Source of the DNA: Anaerolinea sp.
GTDB taxonomy: Bacteria; Chloroflexota; Anaerolineae; Anaerolineales; Anaerolineaceae
Assembly: GCA_029975055.1 (NCBI GenBank)
Contig: JARKPU010000061.1
Span: forward strand, 1-58,265
Reading direction: 5' to 3'
Length of the DNA: 58,265 bases
A program made the translations under genes and the position numbers. The notes beneath the pieces were generated by a model, which was not told the origin of the DNA, made no database searches, and worked only from the letters and a program-made list of their open reading frames with translations. This document shows, one piece after another, positions 41,178 to 50,727 of the stretch (positions are counted from its first letter, which is position 1; each line of letters starts with the position of its first letter).

Positions 41178-42497
41178 ATGCCGGCCGTCATCATCGAAAT
41201 CATCGTCATCCTGTTGTTGATCGCAGCCAACGGCATCTTTTCGATGTCGGAAATCGCGGTCATTTCTTCGCGCAAGCTGCGCCTGCAGCAGCGCGCTGAA
41301 GACGGCGACACAGGGGCGCGGGCTGCCCTCGAACTGGCCGAATCGCCAAACCGCTTTCTCTCCACCGTCCAGGTGGGCATCACGCTCATCGGCATTCTGT
41401 CCGGTGCGGTGGGCGGTGCGACGCTCTCTCAACCGCTGGCCGCGTGGATCGCGCAGGTTCCGGCGCTCAAGGCTTCCAGCCGGGAGCTCGCGGTGGGCAT
41501 CGTCGTCCTGCTCATCACGTACCTTTCGCTGGTGATCGGCGAATTGCTCCCCAAGCGCCTTGGATTGGCCGACCCCGAGCGCGTGGCGAGCCGGCTGGCG
41601 GCGCCGATGAAGTTCCTATCACAGACGCTTTACCCGGTTGTGCAGCTTCTCACCGCTTCCACCGACACGGCTGTGCGCTTTTTGCGCATCAAACCGCCCG
41701 ATGAGCCGCCCGTGACCGAAGATGAGATCAAAGGGTTGATGGAGCAGGGTGAACAGGTGGGCGTTTTCGAGGAAGCCGAGACCGATCTGGTAGAGGGCGT
41801 CTTCCGGCTGGCGGGGCGCATGGTGGGCGCTTTGATGACCCCGCGCACCGAGATCGAATGGCTCGATCTGAATGACAGCCTGGACGAAAACCTGGCGAAG
41901 ATCCTCAGCAGCCCGCACGAACACTTTCCGGTCGCAGACGGCAACCTCGATAATGTGCTTGGCATTGTGAGGGCAAAAGACCTGCTCGGGATGATCCACG
42001 ACCGGGCCGTTGACCTGCGCGCGCTGGCCCAGCCGGCGCTGTTCATCCCTGAGAGCACCACCGCGTTGAAGCTGCTCGATCAGCTGCGCACTGCAAGCGG
42101 CAACCTGGCGCTGGTGATGGATGAGTTTGGCGGCCTGCTCGGCATGGTGACCCTGTTTGACGTGATGGAGGCCATCGTCGGCGAAATCTCCGTGCTTGGA
42201 AGGGCGGTGGAACCGCTGGCCACGCAGCGCGAAGACGGCTCCTGGTTGATCGACGGCGCGCTGCCGGTGGACCGCTTCAAGGAGCTGCTCGGAGTGGATG
42301 CGCTGCCCGATGAAGAGCGCGTGGGATACCAGACGGTAGCCGGCTTCATGCTGGCGCGCCTCGGCGCCATCCCGCGCCCGGGCGAGCACTTCGAGTGGGG
42401 CGCTTTTCACTTCGAGGTGGTTGATATGGACGGGCTGCGGGTTGACAAGGTGCTGGTCGATAAACGCGATACAATAGAACAGGCCGAGGCGAAATGA
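41178..42497 (+). CDS. CNNM/CorC-family (hemolysin C-like) membrane protein
   Basis: The 439-residue protein has a DUF21 membrane domain with about four helices (IIEIIVILLLIAANGIFSMSE, VGITLIGILSGAVGG, LAVGIVVLLITYLSLVIGE), two CBS domains (from MTPRTEIEWLDL to FDVMEAIVGEI) and a CorC_HlyC domain (DGSWLIDGALPVDRF). Members export or sense Mg2+ and other divalent cations, with the CBS pair binding nucleotides. The ATG at 41178 is preferred over the GTG at 41172. It sits between sbcD and sbcC; since SbcD needs Mn2+, a metal link is tempting but unproven. Confidence 0.93.
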   Translation: MPAVIIEIIVILLLIAANGIFSMSEIAVISSRKLRLQQRAEDGDTGARAALELAESPNRFLSTVQVGITLIGILSGAVGGATLSQPLAAWIAQVPALKASSRELAVGIVVLLITYLSLVIGELLPKRLGLADPERVASRLAAPMKFLSQTLYPVVQLLTASTDTAVRFLRIKPPDEPPVTEDEIKGLMEQGEQVGVFEEAETDLVEGVFRLAGRMVGALMTPRTEIEWLDLNDSLDENLAKILSSPHEHFPVADGNLDNVLGIVRAKDLLGMIHDRAVDLRALAQPALFIPESTTALKLLDQLRTASGNLALVMDEFGGLLGMVTLFDVMEAIVGEISVLGRAVEPLATQREDGSWLIDGALPVDRFKELLGVDALPDEERVGYQTVAGFMLARLGAIPRPGEHFEWGAFHFEVVDMDGLRVDKVLVDKRDTIEQAEAK

Positions 42498-42527
42498 TCC
42501 TTTTTTCTGTTTCCGCGAACCTGGCAT

Positions 42528-45086
42528 ATGATCCCAAATAAGTTGCGCGTCTCGGGTTTTCTTTCTTATCAAGACCCGGTGGAGTTGGATTTCACCGGCC
42601 TGGAACTGGCCTGCATCTCCGGCTCGAACGGAGCCGGGAAGAGCTCGCTGCTGGATGCCATCACCTGGGCACTGTTTGGCGAGGCGCGCTGCCGCGAGGA
42701 TGATGCGCTGATCAACAGCCATGTGGGCGCCGCGGAGGTGATCTTCGACTTCGATTACGAAGGCCAGCTTTACCGCATCCAGCGCAGCAAACCGCGCGGG
42801 AAGACCACTCTGCTCGAATTTTACGTGCTCTCGCCCGACGGGACATGGCGCACGCTGACCGAAAAATCGGTGCGCGAGACTGAGAACCGCCTGCGCCAGA
42901 TTCTGCGGCTCGATTACGAAACCTTCATCAACGCTTCGTTCTTCCTGCAGGGCAAAGCCGACCAGTTCGCTCAGCAGCAGCCCGCCAACCGGAAAAGAGT
43001 GCTGAGCAGCGTGCTGGGCCTGGAGATTTGGGAAACCTACCGCGCGCAGGCCGTGGAGCGCCGCAAAGAGGTGGAATCGGCGCTGCACGGCGTGGATGCG
43101 CAGCTGGAGGAGATCGAAAAGGAACTGGCCCTCGAAAATGAACGGAAAGCCCGCCTGGAAGACACCGAGCGCCGCCTGGAGCAATTGAGCAGCCTGCGCC
43201 TTGCGAAAGAGAGTGAGCTTGCCACCTTGCAGCGCCTGGCGGCCTCGCTGGTGGAGCAAAAACGCCTGCTGGATGTGCTGCGCAGCCAGCTGGACGAAAC
43301 CCGGGCGCGCTGCGAGCGTATGCGAGATCAAGCGCGCGAGCTGGAAGGCGAACGGGCGCGCATCCAGGAGCAGCTGGCTCGCGCGGATGAGATCGAACGG
43401 GCTTACCAGCGCTGGCTGGCCGACCGGGCCGAGCTGGAGCGGTTGGACGCAGTCTCAGCCAGTTTCCATGAGGTCAACGCGCGCCGGGCAGAACCGCTGG
43501 CGGAGATTGCGAGCGTACAATCGCGGCTGGAAGAGGAGCGCCGCGCGCTGGCAGAACGGGCGAACCTGGCGCGGCAGGAGCAGCAACGCCTGGAGGCGCA
43601 CCTGGCCGAACTGCCGCTCCTCGCGGATGGGATTGAGGCGATCCAAACCAGGTTGAAACAGCGCGCCGAGCTGGAGGCCGAAGCCCAATCGCTCCAGCAG
43701 CAGATGGCCGGTTGGAGTGTTGAGAATGCTCAATTGAAAACCGAAATGAACGAACTGCGCGAGCGGATCACCACGCTCAAGGAGGTGGAAGGGGCCGCCT
43801 GCCCGCTGTGCGGGCAGCCGCTCTCGCCTAAAGACCGCGCCGCCCTCATCGCCAGCCTGGAAAGCGAAGGCAAGCGCAAGGGAGATGCCTTCCGCGCCAA
43901 CCAGCAGGCCCGCCAGCAGGGCGAAGAACGCCTGCGCGAACTGCGCACGCTGACTGCCGAGTTGAGCCGGTTGGATGACGACCTGCGCGCGCAAAGCCGC
44001 AAGCACGATCTTGTCGAGAGCGAAGTGCGGCGGCTGCGGCAATCGTTGGAAGACTGGCAGGCCGCGGGCGCGGCCCGGCTGGCAGCGCTGGAGACGATCC
44101 TCTCGGAAGGCTCATTTGCGCAAGAGGCGCGAGAACGCCTGGCGGCGATCGATGAAGAAGCCCGCAAATTGGGTTATGACGCCGCCGCGCACGACTCGGC
44201 GCGGCGCAAAGAGCAGGCAGGGCGCTCCAGCGAACAGGCCCTGCGAGAGCTTGAGGCTTCTCGCGCGGCGCTCGAGCCGCTGCAACGGCAGATCGCCGGG
44301 CTGCAAACTCAACTGGAAGCCGAGGAAAGCCGCCTGGCCGCCCAGGAGAGCGAGTTCCGCGCGGTGGAGGAGCGTTACCTTGCCGAAAGCTCTACCCAGC
44401 CAGACCTGGACCGGGCGGAGAGCGAACTCTTGCGCTTGAAATCGGATGAAAACCGCCTGCGCATGGACCTTGGAATGGTGCGCCAGCTGGTAGCGGTGCT
44501 CGATACTCAGCGCGAGCGCAAAGCGCGCCTGGCCGAGCGCCGGGCAGCGCTCAGCCAGCAGATCGCGCGTTTCAAGGCGCTCGAGCGCGCCTTCAGCAAA
44601 GACGGCGTCCCGGCGCTGCTCATCGAGCAGGCGCTGCCTGAGATCGAGGCGCAAGCCAATGAACTGCTCGACCGTTTGAGCGCGGGGCGCATGTCGGTGC
44701 GCTTCAACACCCAGCGGCGGTTAAAATCGAAGGACGAGATGCGCGAAACGCTCGATATCGTCATCTCCGACTCGGCCGGCGACCGTGAATATGAGATGTT
44801 CTCTGGCGGTGAGGCCTTCAGGGTGAATTTCGCCATCCGGCTGGCGCTCTCGCGCGTGCTGGCGCACCGCGCCGGGGCGCGCCTGCAGACTCTGTTCATC
44901 GATGAGGGCTTTGGCAGCCAGGATGCCGAAGGCCGCCAGCGCCTGGTGGAGGCGATCAACCTGGTGCGCCCCGAATTTGCGCGCATTTTGGTGATCACCC
45001 ACCTGGAGGAACTGAAAGACCAGTTCCCGGCGCGGATCGAGGTGGAGAAGACCATGCGAGGATCGCAACTGAAGGTGGTGGTATGA
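42528..45086 (+). CDS. sbcC: DNA repair ATPase SbcC/Rad50
   Basis: The 852-residue protein is the ATPase partner of SbcD. It has Walker A GSNGAGKSS at 32-40 and long coiled coils on each side of a zinc hook CPLCGQPL near 424. The C-terminal ATPase half has the signature region MFSGGEAFRVNFAIRLALSR and Walker B LFIDEGFGSQD near 789, then VITHLEEL. It is slightly shorter than Escherichia coli SbcC, as usual for Rad50-like forms. The stop overlaps the next gene as ATGA, so a glycosyltransferase is translated right after it. Confidence 0.95.
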   Translation: MIPNKLRVSGFLSYQDPVELDFTGLELACISGSNGAGKSSLLDAITWALFGEARCREDDALINSHVGAAEVIFDFDYEGQLYRIQRSKPRGKTTLLEFYVLSPDGTWRTLTEKSVRETENRLRQILRLDYETFINASFFLQGKADQFAQQQPANRKRVLSSVLGLEIWETYRAQAVERRKEVESALHGVDAQLEEIEKELALENERKARLEDTERRLEQLSSLRLAKESELATLQRLAASLVEQKRLLDVLRSQLDETRARCERMRDQARELEGERARIQEQLARADEIERAYQRWLADRAELERLDAVSASFHEVNARRAEPLAEIASVQSRLEEERRALAERANLARQEQQRLEAHLAELPLLADGIEAIQTRLKQRAELEAEAQSLQQQMAGWSVENAQLKTEMNELRERITTLKEVEGAACPLCGQPLSPKDRAALIASLESEGKRKGDAFRANQQARQQGEERLRELRTLTAELSRLDDDLRAQSRKHDLVESEVRRLRQSLEDWQAAGAARLAALETILSEGSFAQEARERLAAIDEEARKLGYDAAAHDSARRKEQAGRSSEQALRELEASRAALEPLQRQIAGLQTQLEAEESRLAAQESEFRAVEERYLAESSTQPDLDRAESELLRLKSDENRLRMDLGMVRQLVAVLDTQRERKARLAERRAALSQQIARFKALERAFSKDGVPALLIEQALPEIEAQANELLDRLSAGRMSVRFNTQRRLKSKDEMRETLDIVISDSAGDREYEMFSGGEAFRVNFAIRLALSRVLAHRAGARLQTLFIDEGFGSQDAEGRQRLVEAINLVRPEFARILVITHLEELKDQFPARIEVEKTMRGSQLKVVV

Positions 45087-46183
45087 ACGAAGCGCTTTCG
45101 ATCCGGCTCGGGGTGCAGCAGCGCGTGCTGCCTGCCTACCGGGCGCCATTCTTCGACCTGCTCGCGCAATCTTGCCGGGGCGGGGTGAGTGTGTTCGCCG
45201 GGCAGCCGCGCGAAGATGAAGCGCTGGGCGCCTTGGGCGAGCTTCACGTGGCCGAGCACTTCCACGGCGAGAACGTTTACCTGGGCAGCGGAAAACTGTA
45301 CGCCTGTTATCAGCGCGGCCTGCTGCCCTGGCTGGAGGCCTTCAGGCCGGACGCGCTGATTGTGGAGGCCAACCCGCGCTACCTGAGCACCCCGCGCGCG
45401 GTGGGTTGGATGCGCGAGCATGGCCTGCCGGTGATCGGCTGGGGGCTTGGCGCGCCGCCGGTGGGCAGCTTTTGGCGGCGCATGCTGCGCGAGCGCTTCC
45501 TGGCTCAGTTCGATGCGCTGCTCACCTATAGCCGGGCGGGCGCCGAGCAGTACTGCCAGGCCGGGTTTGCCCGCGAGAAGATCCTGGTAGCGCCCAATGC
45601 CGCCACGCCGCGGCCCATTCAACCGCCGCCCGAGCGCCCCGATGCCTTCTCTGGCCGGCCGGTAGTCCTCTTTGTGGGGCGGCTCCAACCGCGCAAACGG
45701 GTGGATCTGCTCTTGCGCGCCTGCGCCAACCTCCCGCCGGAGTTGCAGCCGCGCCTGGTGATCGTCGGCGACGGGCCGGAACGCCCGGCCCTGGAGGCGC
45801 TGGCCAGTCAGGTGTACCCGCAGGCCGAGTTCGCCGGAGAGAAGCGCGGCGCAGAGCTCGAGCCTTTCTGGGCCGAAGCCGATTTATTCGCTCTGCCGGG
45901 GACGGGCGGGCTGGCCATCCAGGAGGCAATGTCGCACGGCTTGCCGGTGATGGTCGCCGAGGCGGATGGAACGCAAGCCGACCTGGTGCGGGATGAAACC
46001 GGCTGGACTCTGCTGCCGGGCGATGAGGAAGACCTGACTTCGCGCCTGGCCGACGCCCTTTCGAACCCGCAGCGCCTGCGCTCGAAAGGCCGCGCGGGTT
46101 ATCATATCGTAGCGCAAGAAGTGAACCTGGAAGGGATGGTTGAGGTCTTTCTGCGCGCCGTCCAGCTGGTGCGGCGGAACTAA
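45083..46183 (+). CDS. GT4-family glycosyltransferase
   Basis: The 366-residue protein is a retaining GT-B glycosyltransferase. The C-terminal domain starts VVLFVGRLQPRKRVDLLLRA and has VIVGDGPERPALEALA and the donor-binding GTGGLAIQEAMSHGLPVMVAE with the conserved Glu. The N-terminal acceptor domain is variable (VLPAYRAPFFDLLA). It should transfer a nucleotide-activated sugar to a lipid or polysaccharide; donor and acceptor are unknown. It overlaps sbcC by 4 bp and is followed by a second glycosyltransferase 5 bp later. Confidence 0.9.
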   Translation: MNEALSIRLGVQQRVLPAYRAPFFDLLAQSCRGGVSVFAGQPREDEALGALGELHVAEHFHGENVYLGSGKLYACYQRGLLPWLEAFRPDALIVEANPRYLSTPRAVGWMREHGLPVIGWGLGAPPVGSFWRRMLRERFLAQFDALLTYSRAGAEQYCQAGFAREKILVAPNAATPRPIQPPPERPDAFSGRPVVLFVGRLQPRKRVDLLLRACANLPPELQPRLVIVGDGPERPALEALASQVYPQAEFAGEKRGAELEPFWAEADLFALPGTGGLAIQEAMSHGLPVMVAEADGTQADLVRDETGWTLLPGDEEDLTSRLADALSNPQRLRSKGRAGYHIVAQEVNLEGMVEVFLRAVQLVRRN

Positions 46184-46188
46184 CCCCC

Positions 46189-47400
46189 ATGCATCTGATG
46201 ATTGTGGCCGATGGCCGAAGCCCCACTACCCGGCGGTATATCGCCTCCATCCGCCCGCTCGGATACCGCGTGACGCTGGTTTCTACCTTCCCATGCGCGC
46301 CGGTAGACGGGGTGGAAGCCTCGTATGTGCTTCCGGTTGCCTTTGGCGGGTGGGCAGGCAGCCAGGCGGGGGCGGGCTCGGCCAACCCTGCCCAGGGAAA
46401 CCGCGGACCGCGCCGTACGGTGGCTCGCTTCCGTTCGCTGTTCCTTTCGCTGCGTTACCTGCTGGGGCCGCTGACGATCCCTCCCTACGGGCGCAGGCTG
46501 GCGCGGATGATCAAGAACCTCAAGCCCGACCTGGTGCATGCCATGCGCATCCCATTCGAGGGCATGCTGGCCGATTACACCCCCGCCGATGTGCCGGTGG
46601 TCGTCTCGGTGTGGGGCAACGACCTCACGCTGCACGCGCTTGGGTCGCGTGAGATGAGCCGCCTCACCCGCCGTGTGCTGCGCCGGGCGAGCGGTTTGGT
46701 TGCCGATACGCGGCGCGATATCCGCCTGGGGCGCGCGCTGGGCTTCAGTGAAGATGGGCCGGGGCTGGTCATCCCCGGTTCCGGCGGGATCGACCTGAAG
46801 GAAATTGAGCGCATCCGCTTCAACCGGATCGACCCGCTCACCGATTTTCTCCCCGCCGGGGTGCCCATCGTGGTCAACCCGCGCGGCTTCAGGCCGGGGA
46901 GCGTGCGCAACGATATCTTCTTCGCCTCCATCCCGCTGGTGCTGGAGCGCAACCCGAAGGTGGTTTTCGTCTGCCCGGCGATGGCGGGGCAGAGCGAGGC
47001 CATCCAGGCTGTCCAGCAGTTCAACCTTAAAAACCGCCTGTACCTGCTCCCGCACCTGCCACAGGCCCACCTGTGGGACCTGTTTGTGCGCTCCACGGTC
47101 ATCTGTTCGATCAGCCAGCATGACGGCACGCCCAATTCGCTGCTGGAGGCGCTCGCATGCGATTGCTTCCCCGTGGCGGGCGATATCGAGTCGATCCGCG
47201 AGTGGATTACCCCCGGGCTGAACGGGCTGCTGGTGGAGCCGACCAAACCATCGAGCGCTGCCGAAGCCATTTTGAGCGCCTTAGACTGCACCGATTTGCG
47301 CCGCAGGGCGGTGGAGATGAACCGCGAGATCATCCGCACGCGCGCCGAGGTGAGTGTGGTGCGCGAGAGGATCTCCAGCTTCTATTCCTCGATTCTTTGA
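46189..47400 (+). CDS. GT4-like glycosyltransferase
   Basis: This 403-residue protein has a GT-B layout: an N-terminal domain beginning MHLMIVADGRSPTTRRYIA, the middle segment LKPDLVHAMRIPFEGMLADY, and a C-terminal donor-binding motif DGTPNSLLEALACDCFPVAG. It is clearly diverged from its neighbour (for instance no GRLxxRK motif, but NPRGFRPGSVRNDIFFASIP), so the two probably act on successive sugars or different acceptors. The gene ends at a strong terminator, making it the last gene of the run from sbcD or sbcC. Confidence 0.88.
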   Translation: MHLMIVADGRSPTTRRYIASIRPLGYRVTLVSTFPCAPVDGVEASYVLPVAFGGWAGSQAGAGSANPAQGNRGPRRTVARFRSLFLSLRYLLGPLTIPPYGRRLARMIKNLKPDLVHAMRIPFEGMLADYTPADVPVVVSVWGNDLTLHALGSREMSRLTRRVLRRASGLVADTRRDIRLGRALGFSEDGPGLVIPGSGGIDLKEIERIRFNRIDPLTDFLPAGVPIVVNPRGFRPGSVRNDIFFASIPLVLERNPKVVFVCPAMAGQSEAIQAVQQFNLKNRLYLLPHLPQAHLWDLFVRSTVICSISQHDGTPNSLLEALACDCFPVAGDIESIREWITPGLNGLLVEPTKPSSAAEAILSALDCTDLRRRAVEMNREIIRTRAEVSVVRERISSFYSSIL

Positions 47401-47429
47401 TGTTTCCCGGCTGCAGCCGGGTATTTAAA

Positions 47430-47467
47430 CGAAAAAAGGCCGCTCCCGGTGGGTGAGCCTTTTTTCG
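47430..47467. terminator. Bidirectional intrinsic terminator
   Basis: An 11-bp stem, CGAAAAAAGGC with GCCTTTTTTCG, surrounds a 16-nt GC-rich loop that can pair further. The A6 and T6 runs give a T-tract on each strand. It separates the plus-strand glycosyltransferase gene from the minus-strand small membrane protein gene and serves both. Confidence 0.85.
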
Positions 47468-47488
47468 TCGAATGGGCGGGGCTTTCGC

Positions 47489-47725
47489 TCAGCGGTTGAG
47501 GATGAACGAGAGGATCACCAGGATCACAAAGAAAGACCCCGCCAGGGTGCCGATGCGTTTGAGGTCTTTGATCACATAGCTGTAATCGGGGTTGAATTCA
47601 ACCGCGCCGCGCCGGCTGGACGGGCTTGCGCCGGCCCTTTCGACCGGCGCTGCAGCAACCACGGGGCCGCTCGGGGCGGCCTGCCGGGTTGATTGCGAAA
47701 CGTTGCGCTTATACTTCTTCGCCAT
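47489..47725 (-). CDS. Small single-pass membrane protein
   Basis: The 78-residue protein has a basic N-terminus (MAKKYKRNVSQSTRQ), an Ala/Pro-rich stretch, a short conserved-looking segment EFNPDYSYVIKDLKRIGTLA and one C-terminal membrane helix (SFFVILVILSFILN). I do not recognise a named family. The ATG at 47725 has GGAG close upstream; a TTG at 47734 is possible. It lies 21 bp downstream of the sortase gene, so it probably belongs to the same operon and may be a partner or anchor. Confidence 0.75.
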   Translation of the reverse strand: MAKKYKRNVSQSTRQAAPSGPVVAAAPVERAGASPSSRRGAVEFNPDYSYVIKDLKRIGTLAGSFFVILVILSFILNR

Positions 47726-47746
47726 ATACTCCAACTCCTCCGAGTT

Positions 47747-48664
47747 TTATTTTTCGCCTTGTAATTCGGCCACCACCACGATGCGCTGGTTATCAACCAT
47801 GTACGGGTAGCAGGATATCAATGATACCACTGCTTCCTGGGTTGGCGCCATCACTTCTACCTGAGTTGGCTCCACAATTTGCGTTTGCCGCACCACATAG
47901 ACGTAGGCCTGCTGCGTGGTGGAGATAATCACTTCATCGCCGGGCTTGAGCCGGTCGAGGTCGCGAAAGATTTCGCCAAAGACATCGTTATGCGCCGAGA
48001 GCACCAGGTTGCCCTTCTCGCCGGGGTTGGGGGTGCCTACATGCTGCCCCACGCCTTTCTTAAGCTGCTCCCAGCCGTCTCCTTGAACCACAGGGGCATC
48101 CACGCCCAGCGCGGGGATCTGGATGCGCGTCGCGTGGGCCGGGCTGGGGGTGGGCAGGGGAATGTTCGCCAGCGACTGCACCAGCGGGCGCAGGTGCTCG
48201 GGGATTTCGTTTTCGTTGAAGCGTGCGCCGCCCGGGTCGGTGGGCGGGGTGTGCCCACTGGGCAGGATCACCGCCGAGACGAGCGCGGTGGGGGTGAGGG
48301 TGGGCTGGACGAGCGCGGCGGCCACTTCTTTGTTCAGGTTGCGCAGCAGGTTCACGCCGTTATAGAGGACGTAGCCTAAACCGAGCACGGCGGCGATTTC
48401 CACCAGAAAGAGGAAACGCTCCAGCCAGATGCTGCGCTTCGAGCGCGGGCGCGCGGCGGTTTCTTCTTCCAACAGCAGCGGCTCGCTGTGGCTGTCGACC
48501 GGCGGGGCGATCGGCGCCGGTTCGACCATGATCACCCGACCGGTGCGGCGGTAGTGCTCGAGGCGCTTGTGGCGTTCGCTGCGCCGCTTTTCGATTAGAA
48601 GCTGGCGAAGCTCATCCACACTCAGGTCGTCGATCGAACGGTTGCGAGCCACGCGGGTTTTCAC
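47747..48664 (-). CDS. Sortase (class D/E-like)
   Basis: Sortases link surface proteins to the cell wall or to each other. The 305-residue protein has a long cytoplasmic N-terminus of about 85 residues rich in Arg/Lys, one membrane helix (FLFLVEIAAVLGLGYVLYNGV) and an outside sortase fold. The catalytic His is in LVLSAHNDVFG, the Cys in VSLISCYPYMV and the Arg in NQRIVVV. The start is a GTG at 48664 with GGAGC just upstream, and a minus-strand TATAAT lies at 48689-48684. No LPxTG-type substrate is seen in this window. Confidence 0.93.
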   Translation of the reverse strand: MKTRVARNRSIDDLSVDELRQLLIEKRRSERHKRLEHYRRTGRVIMVEPAPIAPPVDSHSEPLLLEEETAARPRSKRSIWLERFLFLVEIAAVLGLGYVLYNGVNLLRNLNKEVAAALVQPTLTPTALVSAVILPSGHTPPTDPGGARFNENEIPEHLRPLVQSLANIPLPTPSPAHATRIQIPALGVDAPVVQGDGWEQLKKGVGQHVGTPNPGEKGNLVLSAHNDVFGEIFRDLDRLKPGDEVIISTTQQAYVYVVRQTQIVEPTQVEVMAPTQEAVVSLISCYPYMVDNQRIVVVAELQGEK

Positions 48665-48792
48665 GCTCCTTCAGGATGCGCCAATTATACCTCACCCAAG
48701 CTATATGCCGGAGGCGATGAGCCAGGCGATTTCGGCGGGGAACTTATCTGGAGTGGTTTCGTCTAGGATTCAAGGAGAAGGAGGAGGTCAAA

Positions 48793-49197
48793 ATGAACGT
48801 ATTGAAAGCCCTGTTCATGTTGTTCATCTTGCTGTTGTTCCTGGCATCCTGCCTGCCCACGACTCAGGCCGCCTTGCCGGTTGAATCGCCGAACCAACCG
48901 GCAGGCGCGGCCGCGCTGCCGCCTCAGGACGCCCCGCTTCTGCCCCCGCCCGCTGCGCTGAAAGCCGCCCAGGCCATGGCCGGCCAGTTGGGGTTGCCTG
49001 CCGGGCAGGTGACCATCACCTTGATCGAAGAGGCCGAGTGGCCCGATGGCTGCCTCGGGTTGGGCGGGCCGGCCGAAAGCTGCCTGCAGGAAGTTGTGCC
49101 TGGCTACCGCGTGCTGGTGAAGGCTGGTGATGTGCACAAGGAATATCGCACCGACCGCGAAGGCGCGGTGGTGCGCGAGGCGCAGCCTGCGCAGTGA
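48793..49197 (+). CDS. Small lipoprotein of unknown function
   Basis: The 134-residue protein has a lipoprotein signal (MLFILLLFLASC), a Pro/Ala linker, and a compact domain with WPDGCLGL, a second Cys (ESCLQE) and PGYRVLVKAGDVHKEYRTD. I have seen this W-DGCLGL ... PG(Y)xV ... YRTD pattern in exported proteins of Chloroflexota and cyanobacteria, but the function is unknown; the two Cys probably form a disulphide. A strong GGAGAAGGAGGAGG stretch precedes the ATG. It is divergent from the sortase gene. Confidence 0.8.
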   Translation: MNVLKALFMLFILLLFLASCLPTTQAALPVESPNQPAGAAALPPQDAPLLPPPAALKAAQAMAGQLGLPAGQVTITLIEEAEWPDGCLGLGGPAESCLQEVVPGYRVLVKAGDVHKEYRTDREGAVVREAQPAQ

Positions 49198-49261
49198 TTT
49201 CACCCTTCCAGCCGGGCCGCGAGTAGCCGGAACGTGGAATATCGGGTAAACTACGGGAGCG

Positions 49262-50701
49262 ATGAACCTCCGACGGAACCGTAGTTTACCCGCCTTATTT
49301 TCACTGGCGCTCGTTGCTTTCGTCCTGTGCGCCTGCGCCGCGGCGCTGCCCAAAACGCCCGCGCCTACCCGGCCGCCTGCCGCCCCGGAATCCTCGCAGA
49401 AGGCCGCCGAGGCCACCCGCACTGCGCTGCCCCAGCCCACGCCCACCGCTGCCGATGCGTTCGCGGGTGAACTGGCCAGCCTGCGCGGGGTTAAGGTGGC
49501 GCTGTGGCACCCGTTCGCCGGGGAGGTGGGCCGCCTGCTGGAGGAGATGGCCGGGGAATTTTCCCGGGCAAACGAGTGGGGCATCCGCGCCGAAGCCGTC
49601 TCGCTTGGCGGCAGCGGCGCCCTGGCCCAGGCGTTGAACAGGCCTGATGGCGCGCTCCTGCCGCAAGCCGTGCTGGCGCCTTCGGCACAACTCAACGGCT
49701 GGCTGGGAGAGGGGCGGTTGGTAGATTTGAACGGCTACCTTTCTCAGCCCGAGGTGGGGATAGGCGCGAACCAGCTCAAAGACTACAATCCGCTCTACTG
49801 GCAGCAGGATCAAACCGGGGAGGCGCAGGCGGGCATCCCGGCGCTGCGCACGGCTTACGGGCTGATCTATAACCGGGCATGGGCGGCCGAGTTGGGCTTC
49901 CAAAACCCCCCGGCTACGCCTGCCGAATTCAAAGAGCAGGCCTGCGCCGCGGCAAAGGTCAATAACCGCAGCGAATACCTGGATAAGCGCGGCACAGGCG
50001 GCTGGCTGGTGGATCTATCCCCTGAGGTGGCCCTCGCTTGGCTGGAGGCTTTTGGCGCACAGGTGCTGCCTGCTTCGCCCTCTGAGGCCTTTCGCTTTGA
50101 CCGGCCGGAGGCGGAGGACGCGCTGGCCTTCCTCCACGAAATGCAGGCCGAAGGCTGCCTGTGGCTGGGGAAAAGCCCAACTCCGTACGATTACTTCGCC
50201 GGGAGATACGCGCTGTTTATTTCCGGCAGCCTGCAAGACCTGGCCCCCGTGCAGAAGACGCTGCAGAACCTGGAGAACGGCGATGACTGGGCCTTCATCG
50301 CCTACCCGTCGCAGGCAGGCAGGGCGTTCGTCCTGGCCGAGGGGTATTCCTTTGGGGTGTACCGGGGCGAGCCCCGCGCGCAACTGGCCGCCTGGCTGTT
50401 CGTTCGCTGGCTGAGCCTGCCTGAGAACCAGTCCCGGCTGGAGGGGGTATATCCCTCCCTGCCGGTCGGTGTTGGCCGGGAAAGCCTGCAGGCAGGTGAC
50501 GCGGCCGAGTTCCCCTGGACGCATATCCTCCCGCTGGAAAAGCAGGCCGTCCGTCCGGCGCCTTCCTTGCCCTCCTGGGTGGTCGTCAGGCGGCCGCTGG
50601 CGGACGCATACTGGCAGGTCTTCAACCTGGCGGCCCCTGAGCAGTTGAAGGATATTCTACCCGAGCTCGACCGCCTGGCCGCCGGGCTGCTCGCGCCTTG
50701 A
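49262..50701 (+). CDS. Extracellular solute-binding lipoprotein (family 1)
   Basis: The 479-residue protein has a signal with lipobox-like LVAFVLCAC and then a Thr/Pro linker. Its periplasmic-binding-protein fold is of the sugar-binding family 1 type (VALWHPFAGEVGRLLEEMAG, YGLIYNRAWAAELGF, PATPAEFKEQACAAA, FAGRYALFISGSLQDL). It should bind a solute, probably a carbohydrate, for an ABC importer, but no permease or ATPase gene is next to it. Transport genes must be elsewhere, or it acts as a receptor. Confidence 0.85.
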   Translation: MNLRRNRSLPALFSLALVAFVLCACAAALPKTPAPTRPPAAPESSQKAAEATRTALPQPTPTAADAFAGELASLRGVKVALWHPFAGEVGRLLEEMAGEFSRANEWGIRAEAVSLGGSGALAQALNRPDGALLPQAVLAPSAQLNGWLGEGRLVDLNGYLSQPEVGIGANQLKDYNPLYWQQDQTGEAQAGIPALRTAYGLIYNRAWAAELGFQNPPATPAEFKEQACAAAKVNNRSEYLDKRGTGGWLVDLSPEVALAWLEAFGAQVLPASPSEAFRFDRPEAEDALAFLHEMQAEGCLWLGKSPTPYDYFAGRYALFISGSLQDLAPVQKTLQNLENGDDWAFIAYPSQAGRAFVLAEGYSFGVYRGEPRAQLAAWLFVRWLSLPENQSRLEGVYPSLPVGVGRESLQAGDAAEFPWTHILPLEKQAVRPAPSLPSWVVVRRPLADAYWQVFNLAAPEQLKDILPELDRLAAGLLAP

Positions 50702-50727
50702 GCGCATCCAAAGCCGTAGAAAACTCG

